Below are positions 34,981-43,788 of a stretch of 64,000 bases of DNA, in pieces. Below the pieces are notes generated by a model. The model saw nothing but the letters and a program-made list of their open reading frames with translations, searched no databases and was not told the origin of the DNA. The translations under genes and the position numbers were made by a program. The stretch comes from JACQAP01 sp035275265 (GTDB taxonomy: Bacteria; Pseudomonadota; Gammaproteobacteria; Burkholderiales; JACQAP01), in the NCBI GenBank assembly GCA_035275265.1, contig DATENC010000021.1:1-64000 (forward strand). Direction: 5' to 3'. Within the stretch, counting starts at the first letter, position 1, and each line of letters begins with the position of its first letter.

Positions 34981-35007
34981 GAATGTTTTTCGGGCGCCCG
35001 GTAGATC

Positions 35008-36279
35008 ATGAAACGACTACTGATGATCGCTTATCACTTCCCGCCTATTGCGGGAAGCAGCGGTATTCAGCGGACGATCAGCTTCGCGCGCCATCTTCCC
35101 CGGTTCGGCTGGGAGCCCCTCGTTCTGACCGTGCATCCGCGGGCGTACCCGCGCGTTAGCGACGATCAGTTGGGGGATCTGCCTTCCAGTGTCGTGGTTG
35201 AGCGCGCCTTCGCTCTTGATTCGGCCCGGCATCTCGCCATCTTGGGTCGCTACCCCGCGTTTGCTGCCCGGCCGGACCGCTGGATTACATGGTGGCTTGG
35301 CGCCGTTCCAGAGGGTCTCGCGATGATCCGGAAATACCGTCCCGACACCCTCTGGAGCACATACCCGATAGCCACCGCACACAAGATCGGGTATACCCTC
35401 CATCGTCTTTCCGGGCTGCCCTGGATTGCGGATTTTCGAGACCCCATGGCCCAGGACGGCTATCCGGCGGATCCAAAAACCTGGCGGAGTTACCGGGCGA
35501 TCGAGGAGCGCGCGCTGCGCAGTGCGTCTTTCAGCGTATTCGCAACCGCAGGGGCCGCGCGTACGTACCGGGAACGATATCCCGACGTGCCGGACGCTCA
35601 CCTGGCCGTGATCGAAAACGGGTATGACGACGAAAGTTTCGCCCAGGTTGAGGGTTCGAATGCCGGCCCGTTGCTGCCGGGAACATTCACACTAGTCCAC
35701 AGCGGCATCGTTTATCCGAGCGAACGCGATCCCACGCAGTTGTTCCAAGCATTGCGATCGATGCTCGATGCAGGCCGCCTGAAGCCGGGTGAATTGCGAT
35801 TACGCCTGCGCGCTCCTGCTCATGAAGCCCTGTTGGCGAAGCTAATCGACAAGTTCCGCCTGGCGGAGGTCGTCGAACTATGTCCTCCCATACCCTATCA
35901 TCGCGCGCTGCAAGAGATGATGCGTGCGGACGGATTGCTTGTGCTGCAGGCTAGCAACTGCAACGACCAGATTCCGGCCAAAGTCTATGAGTACCTGCGC
36001 TGCCGGCGTCCGATCATGGCACTCACCGACCCCGCCGGCGATACGGCAAGTCTCCTGCGCAAGGCAGGAATTCGTAACATTGCCCGGTTGGATTCTGCGC
36101 AGGAAATTGAATTGGAGTTGCGGCGCTTCCTGGACCAGGTGAAGCGCGGCGATGCATTGCTTCTGGACGATGTATTTGTGAAGGGGGCGTCGCGTTTGAA
36201 TCGGACACGCGAACTCGCCGGCCTTCTTGACCGCAAAACGGCTCAGGAACATCGACCGTCCATGAAACATGCGGGCTAG
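35008..36279 (+). CDS. Glycosyltransferase family 4-like
   Basis: A 423-residue GT-B protein. It opens MKRLLMIAYHFPPIAGSSGI, with the FPP..GSSG acceptor-side loop usual in this group, and carries IADFRDPMAQ and IENGYDDESF in the middle. The C-terminal donor half has QIPAKVYEYLRCRRPIMAL, where the catalytic-region glutamate lies in KVYEYL. It presumably adds a sugar to the repeat unit. Its stop codon overlaps the convergent decarboxylase stop by four bases (36276-36279). Confidence 0.85.
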   Translation: MKRLLMIAYHFPPIAGSSGIQRTISFARHLPRFGWEPLVLTVHPRAYPRVSDDQLGDLPSSVVVERAFALDSARHLAILGRYPAFAARPDRWITWWLGAVPEGLAMIRKYRPDTLWSTYPIATAHKIGYTLHRLSGLPWIADFRDPMAQDGYPADPKTWRSYRAIEERALRSASFSVFATAGAARTYRERYPDVPDAHLAVIENGYDDESFAQVEGSNAGPLLPGTFTLVHSGIVYPSERDPTQLFQALRSMLDAGRLKPGELRLRLRAPAHEALLAKLIDKFRLAEVVELCPPIPYHRALQEMMRADGLLVLQASNCNDQIPAKVYEYLRCRRPIMALTDPAGDTASLLRKAGIRNIARLDSAQEIELELRRFLDQVKRGDALLLDDVFVKGASRLNRTRELAGLLDRKTAQEHRPSMKHAG

Positions 36280-37562
36280 TTGAAATCCGTCATGAGGTGT
36301 GGGCGCCGTCCGAGGATCACTGAATTGTTGTGCCGGACCAGTTCCGCCGGGGTCTGTCTACCCAGAAAGAGCAACGGACTGGCGCTCATGCCGTAGCTCC
36401 CCGATTTCAAAACACCGATAAGGTCCCCATGCTCGGGACGTGGAAGCTCCACGTCGATGCCCAGCAAGTCCGTGGGATTACAAGAGGGCCCGGCCACCTG
36501 ACACCGAACGGTTTCGGCCCCCGGCCGCGTCAGATTGCGCAAGATGAAGTTGGACCGAAGCGCCGTTCCGAATGTACCAGCGGCCGCCAGATGATGGTGC
36601 AGACCGCCATCGACCACGAAGAACTCCTTGCCGCGGGACGACTTGCTGCTAATCACGCGAGAAACATAAATTCCCGCATTGGCCGTAAGGTAACGGCCGA
36701 GTTCGAAGACGATTTTTCGTTGCACCGGCGACGATTCAATGAACGCATGCAAGACAGGACGAAGCTCAGACGCCAATGCCACCAGGTCCAGCTCCCGATT
36801 GCGATCGACGTGCGATACGCCGAATCCTCCACCGAGATTGATTGCCCGGCATGTTAGAGGCGTATTGCTCTCGATCTCGCGAACGATTCGAAGCGTATCC
36901 GCCACACCCTCCACCACACCAGCAGCGTCGAAGCACTGGCTACCGGCGTAGATGTGAATGCCCTGAAATGCCAGCTCCGCTGGGTGAGAGACAATCGTCT
37001 GGACTATCTCGCTCAAGTCTTCTTCGTCGATACCGAACTGCACTGCTTTCCCGCCCATCTTCAACCCAAACGCCCGATTGAGCAGGACCGGATTCACACG
37101 AATCGCCACATTTGCCCGTGTACCAACCTGCCGTGCGATGCGGATGCATTCGAGCAGTTCGCGAAGTGATTCTATGCTGATGTAGCCGATCGACCGCCGG
37201 ATGGATTCGGTGAGTTCCGCGGTTGTCTTTGCGGGCCCCGCGAAGCTCAGTCTTGCGGTATCGAACCCCGCCAGACACGCCTGCTCGAGTTCGCCCCCCG
37301 AGGAAATATCGAGCCCGTCCGCGACATCACTTACGGCGCGCAGCAGAGCGAGATTCGGGTTGGCCTTTACTGCGTAAAAAACCTTGACCATTCCCGGGAA
37401 AGCTTGCTGGACCGCGCGGATCCGCGCGTTTATTTCGTCCGCGTCGTACAGGAAAAACGGCGTTCCGTGGGCCCGTGCGAGTTCTTCGAACACCGCAGCA
37501 TCCATTCCATCCCAGGGATCCTGCTTCAGCGGGGAAATTGCTCTCTCCACGGCTTCACCCAA
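36276..37562 (-). CDS. PLP-dependent decarboxylase of the glutamate mutase cluster
   Basis: A 428-residue fold-type III decarboxylase (ornithine/diaminopimelate decarboxylase family) close to the exosortase A-associated subfamily. TTG 37562 is taken as start because GGAAG lies six bases upstream; ATG 37505 is the alternative. The PLP lysine is in FYAVKANPN, the glycine-rich phosphate loop is GGGFGVS, and the second-subunit Cys motif is GPSCNPTD. It starts 15 bp after the GlmL gene, so it is the terminal gene of the mutase operon. Inferred role: alpha-decarboxylation of 3-methylaspartate on the carrier protein, as proposed for VinO, giving a 3-aminoisobutyryl thioester. Decarboxylation of a free amino acid is the alternative. 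Confidence 0.85.
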   Translation of the reverse strand: MGEAVERAISPLKQDPWDGMDAAVFEELARAHGTPFFLYDADEINARIRAVQQAFPGMVKVFYAVKANPNLALLRAVSDVADGLDISSGGELEQACLAGFDTARLSFAGPAKTTAELTESIRRSIGYISIESLRELLECIRIARQVGTRANVAIRVNPVLLNRAFGLKMGGKAVQFGIDEEDLSEIVQTIVSHPAELAFQGIHIYAGSQCFDAAGVVEGVADTLRIVREIESNTPLTCRAINLGGGFGVSHVDRNRELDLVALASELRPVLHAFIESSPVQRKIVFELGRYLTANAGIYVSRVISSKSSRGKEFFVVDGGLHHHLAAAGTFGTALRSNFILRNLTRPGAETVRCQVAGPSCNPTDLLGIDVELPRPEHGDLIGVLKSGSYGMSASPLLFLGRQTPAELVRHNNSVILGRRPHLMTDFN

Positions 37563-37577
37563 CCTGTTCTTCCAAAA

Positions 37578-38870
37578 TCAAATCGACGCGTGGCCGGACC
37601 AGGTGATGCCGTCGACCCAGATCTGATAGCGCCTGTCTATGAGGATCACGGGAACACCGCTGTTCTCTGCACGAAACAGCTCGAACACCCGCCCGACAAT
37701 CTCCTCAGCCATTGTTTGCGACGCCCCGCCGGTGAGAATGATCTGCGCAATCCGGGTCAGATCCGCAGTCGGAAGTCCCGGTCCGCGACCGTGTGCAAAG
37801 CGCTCGAGCGCTATGAACAGACAGCCATACGACAGCAATAGCGGCGACGCGTCGTAATCTCCTTCGCGCATCGACTGGTAGATCTCCCGCACACCGTCGT
37901 CCAGCACGCTCTTGAGGAATTCATAGAGCCGCGGATGGCTGCGCAACTCTAGCATGAGGCTATCGCGAGAAGCCACGATCCCCAGATCGGTAAAGACAAA
38001 CCGGGCTACGGAGGCGCCAGCCGGCGGTCTCTGCTCGCTGTCGTCGCGCACGATCTCGACGGTGTAGTGAAGATCGGTCGTGGCTCCTCCGATATCCAGC
38101 ACAACACATGCTCCGAAAATCTCTATGCCGGAAGATTTTGCGAGCGCTCGCTGGAAGCCCTGGCTGACGATCTCGGGCGTCGGTCGGATCCCTTTCGACA
38201 AATTGCTCCTCAGCTCGCTCACGCCCTCCTTGTAAACGAGGTCGTCGAGATAGGCACGCCGCACCGCCTCGAAAACAGTCAACCTGCGACCCGCCAAGGT
38301 TTCGGCCAGCGGATTGGGGATGACCGCCGCCCCAGAGAAAAGCTCGACGAAAAGTCCGGCGAGGTGGCTGTTTCCCGCATACGCAAGAGTACCGAATCGG
38401 TAGCGCGCCGGCTTGAACCGTCGCAATCTCTGTTCAAGAGGGGCGGCATCGGCGCTGTCGATGCCACCGCCCACCAGCAGCATGTCGACGCGAGTCAGGC
38501 TGTCGCCCTCCTCGTCAAGATCATGAACAAAGGCGGGGTTGGCACCGGCAAGCAGTACCTGGTTGCGCAAGGCAGCGCCGCTGTAGTGCTTCGAAAGACA
38601 CACGATGCCGATGCGCAGACCGCCATTGGCCGAAGAGCACACCACAACGTCGTCGGACTCCGGCGGTACCCCAGAGCGTTCCAGGAGCGACTCCACCTGC
38701 CGCGCAATTCCCGCCTCGAAGTCGCGTGGAAACTGTTGTTGCGATTCGATTTCGCCGTTCTCGCCGATCCGCGCGATCTTCACCACCGTCGACCCGATAT
38801 CCACGGCGATGCGCGCGCGCGCCAATCTTGCAGGGTTCTGGGAAACCTCCTTCGTCTTGGTAAGACTCAT
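37578..38870 (-). CDS. glmL: Glutamate mutase accessory protein MutL/GlmL
   Basis: A 430-residue ASKHA-fold ATPase. The phosphate-1 loop is ARIAVDIGSTVVKIARI near residue 20, and the adenosine-side motif VVLDIGGATTDLHY appears near residue 265. This is the MutL/GlmL family found next to glutamate mutase genes and thought to reactivate or chaperone the B12 enzyme. ATG 38870 overlaps the glmE stop by four bases (ATGA). Together with GlmE and GlmS it completes the set seen in clostridial glutamate fermentation loci. Fermentation is unlikely here because no methylaspartase (mal) or citramalate genes accompany it. Confidence 0.93.
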   Translation of the reverse strand: MSLTKTKEVSQNPARLARARIAVDIGSTVVKIARIGENGEIESQQQFPRDFEAGIARQVESLLERSGVPPESDDVVVCSSANGGLRIGIVCLSKHYSGAALRNQVLLAGANPAFVHDLDEEGDSLTRVDMLLVGGGIDSADAAPLEQRLRRFKPARYRFGTLAYAGNSHLAGLFVELFSGAAVIPNPLAETLAGRRLTVFEAVRRAYLDDLVYKEGVSELRSNLSKGIRPTPEIVSQGFQRALAKSSGIEIFGACVVLDIGGATTDLHYTVEIVRDDSEQRPPAGASVARFVFTDLGIVASRDSLMLELRSHPRLYEFLKSVLDDGVREIYQSMREGDYDASPLLLSYGCLFIALERFAHGRGPGLPTADLTRIAQIILTGGASQTMAEEIVGRVFELFRAENSGVPVILIDRRYQIWVDGITWSGHASI

Positions 38871-40276
38871 ACCATCATCATGTTGATATCGCCCAGCAAC
38901 TGCCGGTAGTTCTTGTCCGCCTGACTGCCGGACGATGCCAGCAACTGCTTCTCGTGCCGTGCGTCCTGTTCGGAAATTGGCACGTTGCCGCGTTCCGCAA
39001 TACGGATGGAGCGATTGGAATCGCGCATGGAGATGAGCTTGTTCGCGTTGTCTGCGTGCGGCGAGAATGGGACATCCAGGTAACCGACCTGAAACGCGCG
39101 AAACACGCTCTCCCAGAACACGTCTCCCGACATGTCGAAGATCGCGCCAAGGATGCTCCTCGACTCGGATTCGATGAGCGCGGCCTCCTGCTCGATCAGC
39201 GGCGATGTAACGGGCGCAGCGCAGGCAAAGATGCGCAGCATGTAGCGCACCGTATCGACTGCCTCAGCGTTGATCTCCGCGCGAGGCACTCCCAGGGCCT
39301 CATCGACGGTTTTGACGACCACTTTGTCGGCCGAAATCATGCTGGAAACGAGCCCCGATCCCGCGATGAGCGCGGCAGCCTTTTCAATCTGGTGCGGAAA
39401 CTGCCCCATCCACTGGTGATACACGAGATAGCTGCGAACATCCTGAAAGCCAAACTCGGCGAGGTAGCGGCCGGTCAGTTCCCTCAAAACCTTCGCCGTG
39501 GCCATATCCTGGATCAAGGATCCGGTCTGCCCAAAGCTCACTGCAAAGGACTTCACGCCCTGCTCCGCTGCCAATAGCGCCTCGATGATTTGGATTGTCA
39601 CCGCAATCGCCGGCGGCACCAGAGTCGCCGAGAGCGGGCCGAAGCTCTCCCGATGAATCGGGAATTCCTCCGTGGAATTCACGGCGCAAACCCGGTCAAC
39701 GTACTGCCAGTAGAGCAAGCACCGGTCCAAGGGGAAGCCTTCGGAGTAAGGCAAGCAATAGCAGATCCCGCCGCCCTCGATTTCGGCGATGCCGGAGGCC
39801 ATGGCAACCTCGGCGAGCAGCCGCGCATCCGGGGTGCCATGCCGCAGGCTGATCGGTTTGTCGATGTCGGTGTAGAGCTCCCGGCTCAACTCATGACCGT
39901 GGCTGACCAGAGGATACCCGTTCAGATAGTCCTTGCCCTCTTCCTCACTGCGCCGGAGGAGTTGCGTTGCCGTGTCGTACTGATTGTGGCGCGTATAGCT
40001 GTCGACCGTGAGGGGGATGAAGTCCGCACCGGCGTCGCTCAACTGCCGGGTCAGCCGCTGCTGCTTCTCGAACGTGGGAAAGCCGCCTCTCGGCTGAATG
40101 CATGGCACCGTGCCGCGTTTGCCGTACGCGACTCGCGGAAACCGGTTGCGCGGCACTTTGGCGAGGAAATCCCGCACCTCGTCCGGCGAGATGCCGCGTG
40201 CAAGCGGGTGCGAGAGAACTTGCTGACGCGTGCGCTCGATACCCGGAAGTCTTGCGTCAAGTCTTGGTCTGGCCAT
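38867..40276 (-). CDS. glmE: Glutamate (methylaspartate) mutase E subunit
   Basis: A 469-residue TIM-barrel large subunit, normal length for GlmE. The three arginines that hold the glutamate carboxylates in the clostridial enzyme have counterparts here at R63 (QPRGGFP), R96 (DSYTR) and R145 (LRHGTPD). The matching Glu is E167 (EGGGI) and the two Tyr are Y173 and Y177. With adenosylcobalamin on GlmS the enzyme interconverts L-glutamate and L-threo-3-methylaspartate. The conserved site argues for glutamate as true substrate. Its start overlaps glmS by 20 bp and its stop overlaps glmL by four. Confidence 0.95.
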   Translation of the reverse strand: MARPRLDARLPGIERTRQQVLSHPLARGISPDEVRDFLAKVPRNRFPRVAYGKRGTVPCIQPRGGFPTFEKQQRLTRQLSDAGADFIPLTVDSYTRHNQYDTATQLLRRSEEEGKDYLNGYPLVSHGHELSRELYTDIDKPISLRHGTPDARLLAEVAMASGIAEIEGGGICYCLPYSEGFPLDRCLLYWQYVDRVCAVNSTEEFPIHRESFGPLSATLVPPAIAVTIQIIEALLAAEQGVKSFAVSFGQTGSLIQDMATAKVLRELTGRYLAEFGFQDVRSYLVYHQWMGQFPHQIEKAAALIAGSGLVSSMISADKVVVKTVDEALGVPRAEINAEAVDTVRYMLRIFACAAPVTSPLIEQEAALIESESRSILGAIFDMSGDVFWESVFRAFQVGYLDVPFSPHADNANKLISMRDSNRSIRIAERGNVPISEQDARHEKQLLASSGSQADKNYRQLLGDINMMMV

Positions 40277-40691
40277 GATTCAGGTCCTCTAGCAGATCGG
40301 CGATCGCGACGCCGATGTCAGGTTGCTGGTGGTACACCCGATCGAAACCGTAGCTCTTGAAGAGTGCCACGACTTCGTCCATTGGGCGCTTGCCGACAAT
40401 GATGTTGCCGCCGACGTACAAGAGGACAGCCCCCAAACCCGCATCGCTGAACTGCTTGCGGAAATCCGCGCACCAGTATTCGCCCTCGCCATTGAGCGAG
40501 GACACGAACACGGCGTGCGCGTTGGTTTCGAGCGCGGCCTGGCAGAATTGCTCAGGGCGATTGCGCGTCCGGAGGTTAAACACCTGAAACCCGGACTCCT
40601 CCAGCGCCAACTGCATGATGCGATTGCCAACGACGTGAATATCGTCGCCGATCACACCGATCACGACCCGGCCGTTGTGCTCGCTTTGCAT
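40257..40691 (-). CDS. glmS: Glutamate mutase S subunit (B12-binding)
   Basis: A 144-residue flavodoxin-like cobalamin-binding protein. ATG 40691 fits the family's usual N-terminus; an in-frame ATG at 40724 would overlap the ligase gene. The base-off/His-on motif is GDDIHVVG (Asp17, His19 as cobalt ligand, Gly22), followed by VSSLNG and YVGGNIIVGK. It supplies adenosylcobalamin to GlmE. The gene follows the ligase stop by 10 bp. The symbol follows clostridial usage and is not glucosamine-6-phosphate synthase. Confidence 0.94.
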   Translation of the reverse strand: MQSEHNGRVVIGVIGDDIHVVGNRIMQLALEESGFQVFNLRTRNRPEQFCQAALETNAHAVFVSSLNGEGEYWCADFRKQFSDAGLGAVLLYVGGNIIVGKRPMDEVVALFKSYGFDRVYHQQPDIGVAIADLLEDLNHGQTKT

Positions 40692-40701
40692 GAGCCTCGG
40701 A

Positions 40702-42288
40702 TCAGCCCCGCCCTGGGTGCGCATCCTTGACGAGAGGAGCGATGCCCAGTCGTTCGAATGCCGCCTGCTTGATCGTTTTGCGGTCCAGTTTGCCGGCGTT
40801 GCCGGTAATGGGAAAGCTATCGAAATGCACGAGATACGCCGGAACCATGTGGGTCGGCAACTGCGTTTTGAGGTACTGGGTCAGACTGTGTTCCGGCAGC
40901 GCCTTGCCGCTGCTGGTGGTGTAGGCACACGCGATATCCTCTCCCACGGCGATGTTGGGGACGGCAAACGCGACGGCGTCGACCACCTCGGGATGGCGCG
41001 CGACTTCCGTTTCGACTTCCGTGGGGCTTACCCGGAAACCTTTGGTCTTGATCATTTCGTCAGCGCGCGCGACGAAGTAGAGGTACCCCTCCTCGTCGCG
41101 ATAAGCCCGGTCGCCGCTGAAAACCAGAATTTCGCCCGGAAATCTCGGATGCGCGCGAAATACCCTGGCAGTGTTTTCAGGGTCGCGCCAGTATCCCTTC
41201 GTCACCGTAGCCCCGCGATGCACCAGTTCGCCGACGGCATTCGGCGCGCACTCCTCGCCATGTTCGTCCAGTACCATGACTTCGCAATCGGGAATCGCCT
41301 TGCCGATCGAGGTCGGGTGGATATCGAGCTTCTCCGGATCCAGATAGGTCGATCGGAAAGCTTCCGTCAGACCAAACATCGAAAAGATCTTCGCCTTTGT
41401 AAATGTCGTTTTGAGATCTTTGATCATTTCCTCAGATACGCGGCCGCCGGTAGAACAGACGTAGCGCAACGCGGAAAAATCGTAGGTTCCCGTGGCCAGC
41501 TTGAGGCGTCGGTCGAACATCTTCGTGATGATCACGGGCATCACCGGCAACGCCGTGATAGCTTCCTTGGCCAGTAGCGCAAACAGGTCGTTCGGAAAAG
41601 CCAGTTCATGCAAGTACAGCGTCGCGCCTTTGCGGATCGTCTGCCAGATTTGATTCAGTCCGTAGTCGAAGTTGAACGACAGCACGCAGCCGATACGCTC
41701 CTCCTGCGTGGTACCCAGGTACTCGGCCACGATATCAGTGCCATCGGCGAGGTTCCGGTGGGAGATGAGAATCCCCTTGGGCCGTCCAGTGGAGCCCGAC
41801 GAATAGATGATTGCAGCATTGTCGTTGCCGATCCGATCGAGGAACATTCGCGGCTTCAAGAATCGGCGCATATACGGGATATTGGGCCAGTTCTTGTCGA
41901 CTTCCCCGTGGCCGATGACGAGTTTCGTGATTTCCGCGAACTCTGCCACCTCGCTGAGACGCTCGGAATCGGTAATCATCGCCACCATCCCGGAGTTGTC
42001 GATGATATGCCGGATATTCGGTCCTTTGAGTCGGGGCAGAATCGGGACAAACACGGCGTTTGCGAACATGACGCCCAGAATGACCGATACCTGGTCCACC
42101 GTCTTTTCCATGCATATGCCGATGCGGTCTCCCGACTGAATGCCCATCTCACGAAGGCACTCGGCGGTCGCGAGTGCTTCGTCATGCAATTGGGAAAATG
42201 TGACCGACCGTTCCCTCGAGACTATCGCTGTCTTGTCAGGAAGCCGCTGGACGATGTCACTAAGGAATCGGGGAATTGACCTGAGCAT
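40702..42288 (-). CDS. AMP-forming acyl-CoA/amino acid ligase of the mutase cluster
   Basis: A 528-residue adenylate-forming enzyme of the family named exosortase A-associated acyl-CoA ligase. The P-loop is IIYSSGSTGRPKGILISHRN near 170-190, the aromatic/Thr motif is MFGLTEAFRSTYL, the hinge is YLYFVARADEMIKTKGFRVS, and a C-terminal catalytic Lys is in NAGKLDRKTIK. In this operon the neighbouring ACP and mutase suggest that it adenylates 3-methylaspartate and loads it onto the ACP, as VinN does with VinL. A different carboxylic acid substrate remains possible. It is paralogous to the ligase at 46084. Confidence 0.88.
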   Translation of the reverse strand: MLRSIPRFLSDIVQRLPDKTAIVSRERSVTFSQLHDEALATAECLREMGIQSGDRIGICMEKTVDQVSVILGVMFANAVFVPILPRLKGPNIRHIIDNSGMVAMITDSERLSEVAEFAEITKLVIGHGEVDKNWPNIPYMRRFLKPRMFLDRIGNDNAAIIYSSGSTGRPKGILISHRNLADGTDIVAEYLGTTQEERIGCVLSFNFDYGLNQIWQTIRKGATLYLHELAFPNDLFALLAKEAITALPVMPVIITKMFDRRLKLATGTYDFSALRYVCSTGGRVSEEMIKDLKTTFTKAKIFSMFGLTEAFRSTYLDPEKLDIHPTSIGKAIPDCEVMVLDEHGEECAPNAVGELVHRGATVTKGYWRDPENTARVFRAHPRFPGEILVFSGDRAYRDEEGYLYFVARADEMIKTKGFRVSPTEVETEVARHPEVVDAVAFAVPNIAVGEDIACAYTTSSGKALPEHSLTQYLKTQLPTHMVPAYLVHFDSFPITGNAGKLDRKTIKQAAFERLGIAPLVKDAHPGRG

Positions 42289-42436
42289 ATTTACCTTCTG
42301 TTGTGTTATTGGAATCCGCGCTCTCGTGTTTCACGGCATCACCCGGAGCCACGTACACGCGCATGCAAGATCTATTCCTCAGATGGGATCTCACGCTGGC
42401 CCGTGAGGGCCAATATTGTCCGTTTGCCCTGCGGCG

Positions 42437-42688
42437 TCACTTCCCGGCAGCAGCTTTTCTCTTGTCGATAAGCGCTACGATGTTGGAAAGCGTGGCCAGA
42501 TTGGCCCTTGTCAAGTCTTCTGCTTCGAATTCGACGTCAAAGCGTTCCTGGATGAACATGACCAGTTGCACAACGCTGAAGGAATCGAGAATCTTCGCTT
42601 CCAGGAGGTCGGCCTCCGGATCGAGGTTTCCCTTGTGCCCGCTTTCGCTGCGGACATAATCACTGAGCACGTCTATTTCATCCCGCAT
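42437..42688 (-). CDS. Acyl carrier protein of the mutase cluster
   Basis: An 83-residue ACP. The phosphopantetheine site is AKILDSFSVVQL with Ser37. A helical C-terminal part follows. It lies between the GNAT-like gene (60 bp) and the ligase (148 bp) on the same strand. It is the likely carrier for 3-methylaspartate and its decarboxylated product. It is not closely similar to the other two ACPs of the window outside the DS motif. Confidence 0.88.
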   Translation of the reverse strand: MRDEIDVLSDYVRSESGHKGNLDPEADLLEAKILDSFSVVQLVMFIQERFDVEFEAEDLTRANLATLSNIVALIDKRKAAAGK

Positions 42689-42748
42689 TTCGAAACCTCT
42701 TCTAGCGCTGATTCCTGCATGCAGCAGGCTTGGTCGGTGTCGAACGTT

Positions 42749-43444
42749 TCACTTGTCCAGAACATTGGGCTGAAGTATCAGACGAACACGCCCGGCCTTG
42801 GTCACCGAAACATGAATAAAAGGAAATAACGTCGCCGCCATAACCTCGAGCCGCCAAGCTTGAAGAAACAGGACGCGCCCAACCGTCTTCCAGCCGAGAT
42901 GTTGGTGTGCCCGCCGTGACGCGACATTGAAACGCGTCAGCCGGCTGAACGTATAGCGAATTCCCCGGCGATGCAGGAACTCGTTGGCACCGTTCCAAAG
43001 CCCGACGAACCCGAGGCCCATGCGATGCTCCGGAAACAGATAGAAGTCGAAATCGAATACGGACTCCCGCGCACGACTCAGTACATATGTGCACCTTACC
43101 TCGTCCTCGTCGTAGGTTTGGTTGCAGAACCACATGTATCCGATAAAGCCATTTTTCCTGAATGCTCCCAGGCAAACAGCGTTCTGGGCAAAGCGAGCCT
43201 GCATCACTTCCGGGCGCACCGGCATGAGGGCAATTTCCGGGTCTCCTGCCTTGATCTCGCGGACCTCGAGTTGCTTGTCCAATCCTCTCGACAGCAAGGG
43301 CTTGTCCGTGATCGGCTGCACCATCAATTCATAGACATAAAGGCGCAACCTCGGCGAGAGGCTCGACAGGACACGATCGATCGCATAGAAAAGCCCGGCC
43401 GCATAGCCGAATTCGCGGAACGGTCCACTGATTTTGCGCAACAC
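42749..43444 (-). CDS. GNAT-like acyltransferase candidate
   Basis: A 231-residue protein with GTG start at 43444. The C-terminal half looks like a GNAT fold: LGAFRKNGFIGYMWF (beta-4 region), DFYLFPEHRMGLGFVGLWNG with an RxGxG-type pantetheine-binding turn near residue 140, and NVASRRAHQHLGWKTVG typical of motif B. It is the promoter-proximal gene of the mutase operon. Since the operon makes a carrier-bound acyl group, it is the best candidate for transferring it to a sugar. GNAT assignment is moderately firm; the donor and acceptor are inferred. Confidence 0.65.
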   Translation of the reverse strand: MLRKISGPFREFGYAAGLFYAIDRVLSSLSPRLRLYVYELMVQPITDKPLLSRGLDKQLEVREIKAGDPEIALMPVRPEVMQARFAQNAVCLGAFRKNGFIGYMWFCNQTYDEDEVRCTYVLSRARESVFDFDFYLFPEHRMGLGFVGLWNGANEFLHRRGIRYTFSRLTRFNVASRRAHQHLGWKTVGRVLFLQAWRLEVMAATLFPFIHVSVTKAGRVRLILQPNVLDK

Positions 43445-43788
43445 GGCCTTGAGAGATTGGGATTGCTATGTCGACCCGGTATTGTATCAACTTGCAGAAA
43501 TCGATCACCGACAAGCACGTGTCGCCGTGCGGTACCCAAGGTGAAACCCATGCCTTGCGTTAATCCTCCGCGGTAACTTCCCCCTATTTCCATTTCTGGA
43601 CACATCCGACGCCCCCGATCCTTGCTCAGTCCCGAGCGTTGGCCGATGCGGGAACCGTGCAGTTCGAATATCATTGCCGGCGCTTCTATCGCCGGAACTC
43701 AGCATGCCCGAGTTGTTACAAGATCTGATCGGAACGCGTTGCAGTTTCGCTTGCCGTCAATCCGGCAAAGACAAGCCGGCCACATGAA
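43445..43788. other. Divergent intergenic region between mutase operon and heparinase-like gene
   Basis: About 340 bp between divergent genes, expected to hold both promoters. No clear promoter hexamers or B12-box were found. Two perfect hairpins lie before the plus-strand gene: CCGGCG/CGCCGG (43677-43682, 43690-43695) and TTGCCG/CGGCAA (43751-43756, 43763-43768). Confidence 0.45.

Noticed and set aside
36276..40691. Clostridial-type glutamate fermentation through methylaspartate
   Set aside because: The mutase genes fit, but methylaspartate ammonia-lyase, citramalate/mesaconate enzymes and related genes are absent, and the neighbours are an ACP, a ligase, a decarboxylase and EPS genes.
43445..43788. 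Cobalamin riboswitch upstream of the mutase operon
   Set aside because: Looked for because of the B12 enzyme, but no B12-box-like sequence could be recognised on the minus strand in this gap.
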